Below are positions 26,502 through 35,513 of a stretch of 64,000 nt of DNA, in pieces; within the stretch, counting starts at the first letter, position 1, and each line of letters starts with the position of its first letter. Under the pieces are notes generated by a model. It worked only from the letters and a program-made list of their open reading frames with translations, was not told the origin of the DNA and searched no databases. The position numbers were made by a program, and so were the translations under genes. The DNA comes from Flavilitoribacter sp020436695 (GTDB lineage Bacteria; Bacteroidota; Bacteroidia; Chitinophagales; Saprospiraceae), in NCBI GenBank assembly GCA_041392665.1, contig JAWKLQ010000013.1:124001-188000 (forward strand). The letters run 5' to 3'.

Positions 26502-27128
26502 ATGACAACACCATCCGCTGACATTGATACCGTGATCTTTGATCTTGGAGCAGTACTGATCGATTGGAATCCGCGTTATCTGTACAACAAGCTTTTTGAT
26601 GAGGATCATGAAATGGAATACTTTCTCCGGAACGTTTGCAGCCCGGAGTGGAACAATCAACAGGATGCAGGACGCAGCTGGGCAGAAGCCACCGATCTGC
26701 TGATCGCCCAACATCCCGACTACCGGCAACAGATCCGGGCGTATTGGGAGCGCTGGCCGGAAATGTTGAATGGACCGATACAAGGAACGGTTTCTATCTT
26801 AAAAAGAATTGATGCACAAAAAGAGCACCGGTTGCTGGCACTCACCAACTGGTCGGCAGAAACCTGGCCCTATGCCTGGGAACAATTCGATTTTTTACAG
26901 CTATTCGAAGCCATACTGGTGTCCGGAGAAGAAAAAGTAAAAAAGCCCGATCCACGGATCTATCAATTACTGATCGACAAGTACGATATCGTTCCGGAAA
27001 GATCTATCTTCATCGACGATAGTCTTAAGAACATAGTAGCAGCACGCGAACAGGGCATCCTGGCGATCCATTTTACCGATCCGGAGGCATTGGAACGGGA
27101 ACTGGAGCGGATTGGGGTGTTGAGATGA
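26502..27128 (+). CDS. HAD-superfamily hydrolase, subfamily IA
   Basis: 208 residues. Motif I FDLGAVLIDWNP has the nucleophile Asp followed by LG instead of a second Asp, as in the YihX/epoxide-hydrolase-N-like branch. Motif II is LALTNWSAE, motif III the Lys in EKVKKPDPRIYQ, motif IV FIDDSLKNI. A helical cap lies between motifs I and II. The protein probably removes phosphate from a small sugar phosphate or related compound. The IS at 26439 ends 62 bases upstream, within what was probably its promoter region. Confidence 0.85.
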   Translation: MTTPSADIDTVIFDLGAVLIDWNPRYLYNKLFDEDHEMEYFLRNVCSPEWNNQQDAGRSWAEATDLLIAQHPDYRQQIRAYWERWPEMLNGPIQGTVSILKRIDAQKEHRLLALTNWSAETWPYAWEQFDFLQLFEAILVSGEEKVKKPDPRIYQLLIDKYDIVPERSIFIDDSLKNIVAAREQGILAIHFTDPEALERELERIGVLR

Positions 27129-27372
27129 AGGGACTTTTGGACTATTGGGTGATGGAGACGTTAGGAAATAGAGTGCACCATCCATTTAATTAAATAGCAT
27201 TTTTCCTGTTCCATTGTTACATTGACAGGAAAGCCATGTAACGGATTGCAGCGACATCCCGCGCCCGAAGGGTCTGAATAATTAAACCATGGTAAATATC
27301 ACTAATTTTGATGATCACTACGTCCTGATTTTTCCATCTCCAAATCATCCAAATCACGTTTGAGCGAATAAT

Positions 27373-28311
27373 ATGCAGATCAACGGTACAGAAATACAGC
27401 CTGGAGAACAAACCAGTCTTAAGCTTTCGGTGGGTCAACTCCCATCGGGAACTCGCATCAGTATCCATGCCCATGTTTTCCGTAGTAAAAACCCGGGACC
27501 GAGTCTGTTGGTTCTGGGCGGGGTGCACGGCGATGAGATTAACGGTGTAGAGATTATCCGCCGCTCTGTTAATGACGGAATGTTCAATAAACTGACCAGC
27601 GGTAGTGTTATTGCCATTCCTCTGTTGAACATTTTCGGCTTTATCAATTTTAGCCGGGATGTTCCCGATGGAAAAGATGTCAACCGGAGTTTTCCCGGAA
27701 GTACCGCCGGAAGTCTGGCCAGCCGGGTAGCCCGCACGATCACCAAGAAGATCCTGCCTGTTGTCGATTTTGGGGTGGATTTTCATACGGGTGGCAAAAG
27801 CCTTTACAATTATCCGCAGATCCGCTTTTCCAGAAATCATCCGGAAAGTGAATCACTGGCCCGGGAGTTTGCGGCACCCTTCTCACTGGAAATGCGCCCC
27901 ATCTCCAAGTCTTTACGAAAAACGGCTCTGGATCTGGGAAAACCCATTATTGTATTTGAAGGTGGAGAAAGTCTCCGTTACGACGCCCTGGCTATTCGCG
28001 AAGGGATGGCCGGCTTAAAGCGTTTGCTTCTCAGCAAGAACATGATACATGCCAAGCCTGCGAAGAAAGAGTCACGGTTATTTCGCAAAACCAAATGGGT
28101 AAGGGCAGAAAAAGCCGGGATGTTCCTGTGGCTGAAATCTTCCGGAAGCAAAGTGGAAAAAGGAGAGATCATCGGGCAGATCAACGGGCCGTATGGCAAA
28201 GGCGACACTATTTGGGTAAAGGCCATAGAAACGGGTACCATCATCGGCCACAATAATGCGCCGGTCGTCAGTCAGGGGGATGCCCTGTTTCACATTGCCT
28301 ACGAGCTATAA
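27373..28311 (+). CDS. Succinylglutamate desuccinylase/aspartoacylase family zinc deacylase
   Basis: 312 residues. Zinc motif GGVHGDEINGVE (His and Glu) and the third ligand in DFGVDFHTGG match the M14-like AstE/AspA family. NRSFPG and RFSRNHPES fit substrate-binding loops, and the C-terminal region (SGSKVEKGEIIGQINGPYG) forms the biotinyl-like beta domain. Family members remove acyl groups from N-acyl amino acids. Substrate unknown. Upstream 27129-27372 is a 244-base spacer with one degenerate GGGACTTTTGGACTATTGGG word run. Confidence 0.88.
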   Translation: MQINGTEIQPGEQTSLKLSVGQLPSGTRISIHAHVFRSKNPGPSLLVLGGVHGDEINGVEIIRRSVNDGMFNKLTSGSVIAIPLLNIFGFINFSRDVPDGKDVNRSFPGSTAGSLASRVARTITKKILPVVDFGVDFHTGGKSLYNYPQIRFSRNHPESESLAREFAAPFSLEMRPISKSLRKTALDLGKPIIVFEGGESLRYDALAIREGMAGLKRLLLSKNMIHAKPAKKESRLFRKTKWVRAEKAGMFLWLKSSGSKVEKGEIIGQINGPYGKGDTIWVKAIETGTIIGHNNAPVVSQGDALFHIAYEL

Positions 28312-28324
28312 TTCTATTGCACAC

Positions 28325-28371
28325 TACGTGGATGGCCTCTGCCATGCTATCCATCCTACGCTATCCACGTA
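28325..28371. repeat. Short-word hairpin repeat (TATCCA words)
   Basis: TACGTGGAT (28325-28333) pairs exactly with ATCCACGTA (28363-28371). The loop contains GCTATCCATCCTACGCTATCC, that is two near copies of the same word. It directly follows the deacylase gene. Confidence 0.5.
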
Positions 28372-28530
28372 CCCCATATCATTTCCAGAAGCCTGATTTC
28401 TGTGCGATTTGTTATATATACGTTCTGGTCCGTCAAATGCAGATACAGCCTCACCTGTTTCCCAAAATATAAGTTCTCATTTCTGTACAATGCGATGAGC
28501 TACTGAACATCGCAACTTCAATTAATAATG

Positions 28531-28538
28531 TATCTTTG
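28531..28538 (+). promoter_or_regulatory. Promoter -7 box TATCTTTG deciding the start of the phosphodiesterase
   Basis: TATCTTTG matches TAnnTTTG exactly and ends 7 bases before the ATG at 28546. A start at the upstream ATG 28528 would place the promoter inside the coding region, so 28546 is the better start; the mRNA would be nearly leaderless. Confidence 0.6.
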
Positions 28539-28545
28539 CCCCGCT

Positions 28546-29274
28546 ATGAGAATTGTACAATTGACTGATCTGCATATCGGCCTGCCGGACGAGGCCACCT
28601 TTGAGGCGGACGTGCGCGGCAACCTGTTGAAAGCCTGCCAGAAAATACGACAGTTGCGCCCGGATTATGTGGTAGTTTCCGGTGATCTCTGCTTCCAGGA
28701 CCCAGATCCCACGGTATATACCTGGATCCGGCAACAGCTGGATGCACTGGACATTACCTACGATCTGATCTCCGGCAATCACGACGATCCTGTGATGATG
28801 GCCCGTATCTTCGAGAGAGAACATTTACTGGTAGAAAATGCATTATACTTTCAGCGCCAACTGGAAGGCGCACCTTACCTATTCCTCGACACCACGACCG
28901 GTGTAGTCGATGAGGTTCAATTACAATGGCTACATCAGGCACTCAAACAACAAACCGGGCAGGTCTTCATCTTTATGCATCATCCCCCAACGCTGGCCGG
29001 AGTGCCGCATATGGATCAAAAATATGCTATGCAAAACCGGGACCAGGTCATGGAGATCCTACTCGATTACCCCGGCCGGATCGACATCTTTTGCGGACAC
29101 TATCATGTTGATAAGGTACTTGGATTGGACAACGTCAACATTTATATTACGCCGTCCTGCTTCTTTCAGATCGATCAGTTTTCAGAATCCTTTGCGGTTG
29201 ACCACCGGCGGCCGGCACTGCGGTATATTGACATTACCGGCGAATATCTCCGGCACTCGGTCATTTATCTGTAA
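28546..29274 (+). CDS. Metallophosphoesterase, CpdA-like phosphodiesterase
   Basis: About 242 residues with the calcineurin-type motifs: MRIVQLTDLHIG (Asp, His), VVVSGDLCF (Asp), ISGNHDD (Asn-His), FIFMHHPP (His) and FCGHYHVD (His-x-His). The order and size match 3',5'-cAMP phosphodiesterase CpdA/Icc; whether cAMP is the substrate is not shown. The gene stands alone with its own promoter. Confidence 0.88.
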   Translation: MRIVQLTDLHIGLPDEATFEADVRGNLLKACQKIRQLRPDYVVVSGDLCFQDPDPTVYTWIRQQLDALDITYDLISGNHDDPVMMARIFEREHLLVENALYFQRQLEGAPYLFLDTTTGVVDEVQLQWLHQALKQQTGQVFIFMHHPPTLAGVPHMDQKYAMQNRDQVMEILLDYPGRIDIFCGHYHVDKVLGLDNVNIYITPSCFFQIDQFSESFAVDHRRPALRYIDITGEYLRHSVIYL

Positions 29275-29400
29275 AGTATTACTACAGTGATCTGCGACAT
29301 TGTCGATGATGAGATATTTGTATAAATTGCATGACTGCTAAAACCTATTGCTGATTTCTTTGTTGCAATAGTCTAGGTTGACTAGTCAATTTTTTCTAAT

Positions 29401-29619
29401 ATGATGCAGTTTAAGGAAATCTTAGAACGCTCGGCCTTCGGAGTATGCAATTATCTGGGAGAAAAGATAGGCATTTCATCTTCCCGGGTCCGATTGTATT
29501 TTATTTATGCTTCTTTCGTGACGCTCGGTTCTCCGATCATCGTTTATTTGTTCACCGCATTCTGGTTGAATCTGCGCACTTACATCCGCCGAAAAAAGAA
29601 CCATTGGCTTTGGGAATGA
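29401..29619 (+). CDS. PspC-domain small membrane protein
   Basis: 72 residues with one PspC-like domain: a short amphipathic start (FGVCNYLGEKIGISSSRVRLYFIYASF), then a membrane segment (GSPIIVYLFTAFWLNLR) and a basic tail. PspC proteins take part in envelope stress responses. The second codon is also ATG, so the start may be 29404. It ends back to back with the cysM stop codon with no spacing. Confidence 0.8.
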   Translation: MMQFKEILERSAFGVCNYLGEKIGISSSRVRLYFIYASFVTLGSPIIVYLFTAFWLNLRTYIRRKKNHWLWE

Positions 29620-30504
29620 TCATATGCCAAAAATTCCGGAAGACAGATAACGGTCTCCACGGTCGCAAATAATACAGACCACGACTCCTTCATCGATCCG
29701 TTCTACCAGCTTGGCAGCCGCAGCTACGGCGCCTCCACTACTCATCCCTGCGAAAATGGCCTCTTCCTTCGCCAGACGCTGCATCATATCCGTAGCTTCT
29801 TTCTGAGAAACATCGATCTTTTGATCCACCCTGTCCTCATCGAATATTTCCGGCAGAAATGCCGGTGACCAACGGCGAATGCCGGGAATACGGGAGCCGT
29901 CGGTAGGCTGTACACCAACGATCCGGACGTCCGCATTCTGCTCTTTAAGATAACGGGAAACCCCCATAATGGTGCCTGTGGTCCCCATGGAAGAAACAAA
30001 GTGGGTGATCTTTCCATTTGTATCCCGCCAGATCTCGGGTCCGGTGGTACGATAATGTTCCCCCCAGTTATCCGGATTGCCAAACTGATTCAACATGAAA
30101 TGAGTTCCCTGGTCAACCAATGACTGGGCGTATTCACGAGAGTATTCAATGTTTTTCTCGGCAGGGGTCAGCACGACTTCAGCACCATATGCACGCATGG
30201 TTTGAATACGCTCGAGGGTAGAATCTTCCGGCATGACCAGCGTGATATCCAAACCAAACAAGCGCGCGATCATGGCCAGGGCGATCCCGGTGTTTCCACT
30301 CGTAGCCTCTACCAGCCGGACGCCCGGTTTTATCTCACCCCGGTCCAGCGCTCCTTTGATCATTCCGTAAGCCGGGCGATCCTTTACACTACCTCCGGGG
30401 TTTTGTCCTTCCAGTTTTCCATACACTTTTACTCCCGGTTTCTTAATGACATTCGTGATCTCAACCAAAGGGGTATTCCCCAACAGATCCAGTATACTAC
30501 CCAT
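29620..30504 (-). CDS. cysM: Cysteine synthase B (O-acetylserine sulfhydrylase)
   Basis: 294 residues, PLP-dependent. PGGSVKDRPA places the PLP lysine at 41, VEATSGNTGIALAM is the asparagine loop, SSMGTTGTIMG the phosphate loop, GMSSGGAVAAA the late glycine motif. The RIPGIRRW segment is typical of CysM rather than CysK. The enzyme makes cysteine from O-acetylserine and sulfide or thiosulfate. The serine acetyltransferase gene lies just upstream on the same strand (91-base gap), which supports an operon for cysteine synthesis. Confidence 0.93.
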   Translation of the reverse strand: MGSILDLLGNTPLVEITNVIKKPGVKVYGKLEGQNPGGSVKDRPAYGMIKGALDRGEIKPGVRLVEATSGNTGIALAMIARLFGLDITLVMPEDSTLERIQTMRAYGAEVVLTPAEKNIEYSREYAQSLVDQGTHFMLNQFGNPDNWGEHYRTTGPEIWRDTNGKITHFVSSMGTTGTIMGVSRYLKEQNADVRIVGVQPTDGSRIPGIRRWSPAFLPEIFDEDRVDQKIDVSQKEATDMMQRLAKEEAIFAGMSSGGAVAAAAKLVERIDEGVVVCIICDRGDRYLSSGIFGI

Positions 30505-30595
30505 TATCTATTTTTATTGAATTAGCAAAAGTCAGTAAAGTTTATTAGCTGTAACAACTCGCCATATCACCTCTCACTATATCACTCCTGATTTA

Positions 30596-31399
30596 TCAGA
30601 CCGTGTGGCGCTGATTAATGTGTCCCTGATAGTAAACACGTGAGCCCGGTGGCAGACTTTTAGTCAGCCAGACGTTACCGCCGATAATACTATCCCGGCC
30701 GATCACTGTATCGCCTCCCAGAATAGTTGTTCCTGCGTAGATCACTACATTATCCTCAATGGTCGGATGTCGTTTGAGTTTGGCAAATTCCTTTTGTACA
30801 CTCAGCGCACCCAAAGTTACCCCCTGATAGATCTTCACATGATTGCCGATCACACAAGTACCGCCGATCACGATCCCCGTACCATGGTCGATACAGAATT
30901 GTTCACCGATACTGGCCCCGGGGTGAATATCGATCCCCGTTTTCTCGTGGGCATATTCCGTCAGAATGCGGGGGATCAAAGGCACATTCATCAGGAAAAA
31001 TTCGTGTGCGAGCCGGTAAATGGAAATGGCAAAAAAACCGGGATAAGTCCGGATCACCTCCGTCCGGTCCTGGGCAGCAGGGTCCCCCAGACAGATCGCA
31101 TCAGCATCTCGCAGCAGTTTCCGGCGTATTTCCGGAAGGCGTTCCAGAAACTTCACTTCCATGACCTCGGTCGAAAATTCCAGCCGATGCTCGATCGTCC
31201 GTAAAATGTTATACAGATCGAGCCTCAGATCATCGAAATGCTGGTGAAAAGCCCGGTAAGTTGGATATTGACGATCAGCCAGTTCGGGGAAAAGCATTTC
31301 CAGGATGCCTTTCACCCAGTTGCATACCAACCCGGGAGAGGGAATGGTCGGCGAATTGAGATGTTCGCTGTATAAGCGTTCAATAAACTTATCATCCAT
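30596..31399 (-). CDS. cysE: Serine O-acetyltransferase
   Basis: 267 residues. The N-terminal helical domain is followed by a left-handed beta helix of hexapeptide repeats: IHPGASIGEQFCIDHGTGIV, GTCVIGNHVKIYQGVTLGAL, PTIEDNVVIYAGTTILGG and VIGRDSIIGGNVW. The catalytic His/Asp pair lies in DHGTG and IHPG. It acetylates serine, giving the substrate of the adjacent CysM. The length and N-terminal extension match the EpsC/SAT type found in Bacteroidota. Confidence 0.92.
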   Translation of the reverse strand: MDDKFIERLYSEHLNSPTIPSPGLVCNWVKGILEMLFPELADRQYPTYRAFHQHFDDLRLDLYNILRTIEHRLEFSTEVMEVKFLERLPEIRRKLLRDADAICLGDPAAQDRTEVIRTYPGFFAISIYRLAHEFFLMNVPLIPRILTEYAHEKTGIDIHPGASIGEQFCIDHGTGIVIGGTCVIGNHVKIYQGVTLGALSVQKEFAKLKRHPTIEDNVVIYAGTTILGGDTVIGRDSIIGGNVWLTKSLPPGSRVYYQGHINQRHTV

Positions 31400-31490
31400 C
31401 GATCTACGATTCTGTCAATACTTATGGTGACGTATTATAACATATATATACTGAATAAGCAGGAGGAAAGTTGTGGAAATCGATGATTCT

Positions 31491-33023
31491 TTACCGGTAA
31501 TGGTCCGGTCTGTCGCGAAGGAGTATTGCCATAGGCTTTTTATGTATATGACTCTCTGTCCAGGCAAGAAGATCGAGATGGTGGAGTACCTGATCGGAGA
31601 GCACTTCTTCCGGTAATGCCGATAGCTCCTTTCTGAAAGATAGGAACGCTTGCCTTTCGTCGGCAAAAGGAGCCTTGTCCAGAAAGCGCAGTATCGCATT
31701 TTCAAGCACAAAGCTGGTTCCTGATTTGCGCAGATAACGTCGGGTGGAACGTTGTAGTGACGGTAGTAAGTCGAAGTCATCTTTTTCGAAATGGATCATG
31801 ATTTGCAGCAACCTGGCAAATCGGAATAATTCCTGCCGAAATTTCAACTCCAGCTGATGCAGCAATGGAGTCAGAAAATCCAGTGCCGGATCATATTCTC
31901 TGAGCACGAAGCAGGTATAGGCAAAGAAATACTGAAAGGGGAAACGAAAGGCAGGATTGAGAGCTTTTCCCAGCCGGTCAAAGTGAGACAAAACTACAGG
32001 GATCATGTCCTTTGCCATGGAAAAGTCACCTTGTCGAATGTGCACTTCCAGTTGCAGGGAATAATACATTCGAAACCAGATCACTCTTTCCTCAGTTTTC
32101 ATTTTCCTATTTAGCAGATCCGGAATTCTTGCCAGATGATCCAGGGCATCCTGTGCTTCCTGATAACGCCCCAGGTGGATCAGAGCCAGCAGGTAATTAT
32201 TGGATGCAGCCAGTTGCTGGACAAAATGCTCTTCAATAAGATCAGGTCGGCTCTCATAAAGTGATACCAGTCGACTGCGGAAGTGTAGACTTTGCTCTTT
32301 TCTGCCGATAGCGTCCTCATACAGACCATGCGTATTCAAGTAGATCACCCGGGCGCTGAAAGATCTGGCCAAGGATTCTTTTTCAAGTAGTGGATGTTGC
32401 ATCAGTTCGCGATATTGAGCGACCTCATCTTTTGTTTTGGCGTAATGCTTACGATAGTATAGATCAAATACCCGCATGGAAAGCCATTCCATTTCCCGAA
32501 GATTGCTGAGTTGTTCGATGGCCATCCGTTCTTTATCCCAAAATCGCTGAATATGCAGTGCTCTCTTATCCACTTCCAATATCCAGGCGTAAAGTTGTTT
32601 CCATTGTTTATAAATGATGAGCAAGCGTTCAAAGTGATCCCGCCTTTCCGCAAGTCCGGCAGCCCGAGCCAGAAAGCGGTCAGCCTCTTTATACAGTTTC
32701 TTTTCCTGCAAAAGCCGGCTTTTCCGAATGAGCAGATCCACTTTATCCGCAGTATATTTCTCTCCACGAAAAGCGATCAGTGATTCGAGTAACTGATGAT
32801 ACAGGTGATTTTTCAATACGTGGAACTGGGATTGCGGTTTACCGGGATACAGCCGGGCGATAAGTGCAGGCTCATCATATTCTTTTTGTTCCAAAAGGAG
32901 TTGGAAAAGGCGGTAATATAAACTCCCTTCCTTCTTATGGTAGAAGCCGCTTTGTAGCTGAAAATAGCGCTGTTCTTTAGCATCTAAAGATTTAACTAAG
33001 CTAAAAAGGTGATCTTTTTTCAC
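31491..33023 (-). CDS. Helical-repeat (TPR-like) protein of unknown function
   Basis: 510 residues, almost all helical, with repeating amphipathic pairs such as SLYYRLFQLLLEQKEYDEPAL, KKLYKEADRFLARAAGLAE, LIHLGRYQEAQDALDHLARI and VLREYDPALDFLTPLLHQLE. This looks like tetratricopeptide or related repeats, without signal peptide or catalytic domain. Similar lineage-specific proteins occur widely in Bacteroidota and are thought to be scaffolds. It is upstream of cysE on the same strand (91 bases), but function in sulfur metabolism is not implied. An IS lies just upstream. Confidence 0.7.
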   Translation of the reverse strand: MKKDHLFSLVKSLDAKEQRYFQLQSGFYHKKEGSLYYRLFQLLLEQKEYDEPALIARLYPGKPQSQFHVLKNHLYHQLLESLIAFRGEKYTADKVDLLIRKSRLLQEKKLYKEADRFLARAAGLAERRDHFERLLIIYKQWKQLYAWILEVDKRALHIQRFWDKERMAIEQLSNLREMEWLSMRVFDLYYRKHYAKTKDEVAQYRELMQHPLLEKESLARSFSARVIYLNTHGLYEDAIGRKEQSLHFRSRLVSLYESRPDLIEEHFVQQLAASNNYLLALIHLGRYQEAQDALDHLARIPDLLNRKMKTEERVIWFRMYYSLQLEVHIRQGDFSMAKDMIPVVLSHFDRLGKALNPAFRFPFQYFFAYTCFVLREYDPALDFLTPLLHQLELKFRQELFRFARLLQIMIHFEKDDFDLLPSLQRSTRRYLRKSGTSFVLENAILRFLDKAPFADERQAFLSFRKELSALPEEVLSDQVLHHLDLLAWTESHIHKKPMAILLRDRPDHYR

Positions 33024-33157
33024 TTTAAAAATCTACAATTTTATCAATATTGAGTGACGTAGCCATCTCCAGGATAGCTTTGAGCCATCCCAGATATCAA
33101 TGTTTAATCCAAATGTTTTCGCCTTAACCTGATTTCTAGAGGGGTAGAGTGCTCAAG

Positions 33158-34373
33158 TACTCTACCCTACTAAAAATCGGGCAGGGGTAAATTATTAGGA
33201 TTGATCTGCATCCAACGCAAAAATCGGATGACCAGATCAAGGAATACTTGAAAATTTCGCTTCCAAACTCTGCGTAGTCCTTCGCGAACGATATCGATTC
33301 CTCTGCGGGAGAAGCTATTTTCCTTATAACCATGATTTTTCACCGCAATCGCTTTCCCTCGCAGATGTTGATGAAGTCCGACATTGGCTACCAGAGCATA
33401 AGCGATGCTGACCAAGGCCACCAGTTTTTTAAGTTTATCCAGGTCTTTGAGATGGGTAGACTCCAAATCAAAGCCTCGCTGCTTTACGTTTTGAAAAAAG
33501 CACTCGATTCGCCAGCGTTTCTGGTAGAGCTGAGCCAGGTACTCAGTCTTAGCTGTACCAAATAAGAACAGTAGATCACCGTCTTTAAGCGCTTTGACAT
33601 ATATGTTACCCCAGATGCCATCCACCCGACAAGCACTCAGACGCAAGGTTTTGCGGCCTCGAAGCAACTGCTCCACGGTATGGACATGCTCATCCAAGTC
33701 CAACTGACGAGTGATCTTATGATGCCTGGGCACCCGAACGCAAAACCGAATCCCTTGATCTTTAAGGAATTTCAGCCAGCGATGCCCGATAAACTCCCGA
33801 TCACCAAGGAATAAGCCAATGCGGCCGGCCAATAGTCGGATACATTTTTTGAGCAAGTCGATTCGATCATCCGTGTTGGAGTTACCGCTATTGTTGTCCA
33901 GTAATTCCCAGTACAGGGGAATGCTGATGTGCCGGCAACGCACAATAATCATCAGGATATTGACCTGGCATTTACCAAAATCCCATTCGGTTCGGTCAAT
34001 ACACAAGGTTACTTTCCCGCTTTTGGGTAAGAACATCGCTAACAATAGAGCTACCTGTTCATAATCCAGGGACACTTCTCGGAAGAAATCTTGTATCCGG
34101 ACTTCATTAGAAGAGGCTTTGACCTGGTCATTAAGGGCTTGGGCTACCTCGCAAAACTGTACTGATCGGGTTTTGATCATCGCCAAAACAAACAGTACTA
34201 TGAATTTCTTGCGAGCCAGATTCTTGACTATTGGCACTTTGTCCAGAATCGCCGTAACTTCGGCGCAGCAATATTGCTTCATAAGGAAGTTGCTCGTTTT
34301 TGAGTGTGGTAACCCAAATATGACGCTTCCTTATGTTTTTTTCACCCCGCTAACTTTTTAGTAGGGTAGAGTA
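33158..34373. mobile_element. IS4-family insertion sequence, 1216 bp, with 9-bp target duplication
   Basis: Ends TACTCTACCCTACTAAAAA (from 33158) and its inverted copy (ending 34373) match over 19 bases. The 9-base sequence GTGCTCAAG is present at both sides (33149-33157 and 34374-34382). Just left of the left duplication is another GGGGTAGA, similar to the element's own end, so insertion may have been next to an old element end. It carries one intact transposase gene and is not closely related to the first IS. Confidence 0.93.
33170..34282 (-). CDS. IS4-family DDE transposase
   Basis: 370 residues, intact. Catalytic motifs: CIDRTEWDFG (first Asp), LFLGDREFIGHRWL (second Asp), and RWRIECFFQNVKQRGFDLE (Glu within the YREK-like region). 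N-terminal helical DNA-binding part includes AMIKTRSVQFCEVAQAL. It fills the element almost end to end, with its stop 12 bases from the left terminus. It should move the IS by cut and paste. Confidence 0.92.
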   Translation of the reverse strand: MKQYCCAEVTAILDKVPIVKNLARKKFIVLFVLAMIKTRSVQFCEVAQALNDQVKASSNEVRIQDFFREVSLDYEQVALLLAMFLPKSGKVTLCIDRTEWDFGKCQVNILMIIVRCRHISIPLYWELLDNNSGNSNTDDRIDLLKKCIRLLAGRIGLFLGDREFIGHRWLKFLKDQGIRFCVRVPRHHKITRQLDLDEHVHTVEQLLRGRKTLRLSACRVDGIWGNIYVKALKDGDLLFLFGTAKTEYLAQLYQKRWRIECFFQNVKQRGFDLESTHLKDLDKLKKLVALVSIAYALVANVGLHQHLRGKAIAVKNHGYKENSFSRRGIDIVREGLRRVWKRNFQVFLDLVIRFLRWMQINPNNLPLPDF

Positions 34374-34425
34374 GTGCTCAAGATAAAATCTATAATTCAA
34401 AATCTACAAAAATTAAAAATTTTGA

Positions 34426-34456
34426 TTGTCCCCTCTCCTACTGCCTGCTAGTTTTG
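34426..34456 (+). promoter_or_regulatory. Promoter of the OmpA-family gene
   Basis: TTG at 34426-34428, 20 bases, then TAGTTTTG at 34449-34456, which matches the Bacteroidota TTG-N(about 20)-TAnnTTTG promoter. The ATG follows 38 bases later. Confidence 0.6.
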
Positions 34457-34494
34457 CACACGTAGCTTTCATCAATCAACTTTAAACGACCCTC

Positions 34495-35493
34495 ATGAAA
34501 AAAATACTGTTCATATTAATAGGTTGTCTGTCCTTCACAACGAACGCTAATACCCAGAATGATCTCAAAGGCAGCGAGGATCACCCACTGCTCACCCGAT
34601 ATCCCGGTTCTTACATTGCTTATTACGAAACCATCAAATACCTGGAATACGATCTGGCAACGGGCCCCATAACCGGATACCGGTATATCGAAAAAAGGAA
34701 GGTAGTACCGGGTCAGGTCACCCGCATTACCTATTTGCTTGACAAACCAGTAGATGATGTATCACTGACGGAAGTTTACCGCGACTATCTGCAAGCCATG
34801 CAAAAAGCCGGATTATCGATCCTGGCCAACGGGCAATTTCCGGAAAGAAATGTTAAAGGTGAAGTGGGCGGTGGCACCTGGATAGGCATCGCTTTACATC
34901 CCCAGCCCTTCAAACAGGGGGCCGCTGCCAATTATCTTTTTGCAGGCACCAGTAGTTCGGGCGGCACCTTCAGCATTATTGGTCAGGCAGAACGACCGGA
35001 GGGAGCTACTTATGTAGCGCTCTACGGTGAACGCCACAGTGCCGAACTCATCGTGGTGCATGTAGATATCATTGAAACAAAAGCCGCCGAGACCGGTCAG
35101 GTCAGTGTCAATGCAGATTATCTAAAAAAGGAGATCGAAGAAAAAGGCAGTGTTGTCATTTACGGTATCACTTTTGATTTTGACAGTAGTGTCATCAAAC
35201 CCGCCTCCAAACCTACTATTGCAGAGATCGCTCAATACCTAAAAACAAACCCCGACATATCACTATATGTGGTAGGCCATACCGATATGAAAGGAAGCCT
35301 GGATTACAATCTGCACCTGTCTAAAGCACGCGCAAAAGCCGTGGTCGATGCCTTGGTAAATGAATACGATATTGCCGACAACCGGCTGCTATCTGATGGC
35401 GTGGCCTTCCTGGCCCCTAAAGCTACCAACGATACGGAGGATGGCCGGGCATTGAACCGACGCACTGAATTGGTGAAACGACCATTACCTTGA
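34495..35493 (+). CDS. OmpA-family protein with DUF4892-like N-terminal part
   Basis: 332 residues with signal peptide (KKILFILIGCLSFTTNANTQ). Residues 25-200 resemble the DUF4892-type domain (HPLLTRYPGSYIAYYE, DVSLTEVYRDYLQAM). The C-terminal 110 residues are an OmpA peptidoglycan-binding domain: GITFDFDSSVIKPASKPTI, LYVVGHTDMKGSLDYNLHLS, KARAKAVVDAL and DGRALNRRTELVKR. It probably links the outer membrane to the cell wall. Single gene with its own promoter, next to the second IS. Confidence 0.85.
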   Translation: MKKILFILIGCLSFTTNANTQNDLKGSEDHPLLTRYPGSYIAYYETIKYLEYDLATGPITGYRYIEKRKVVPGQVTRITYLLDKPVDDVSLTEVYRDYLQAMQKAGLSILANGQFPERNVKGEVGGGTWIGIALHPQPFKQGAAANYLFAGTSSSGGTFSIIGQAERPEGATYVALYGERHSAELIVVHVDIIETKAAETGQVSVNADYLKKEIEEKGSVVIYGITFDFDSSVIKPASKPTIAEIAQYLKTNPDISLYVVGHTDMKGSLDYNLHLSKARAKAVVDALVNEYDIADNRLLSDGVAFLAPKATNDTEDGRALNRRTELVKRPLP

Positions 35494-35513
35494 TAGTCGT
35501 CTCGGCCTGCAAC

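Noticed and set aside
27217..27840. 207-residue minus-strand open frame
   Set aside because: Opposite the zinc deacylase gene with intact motifs.
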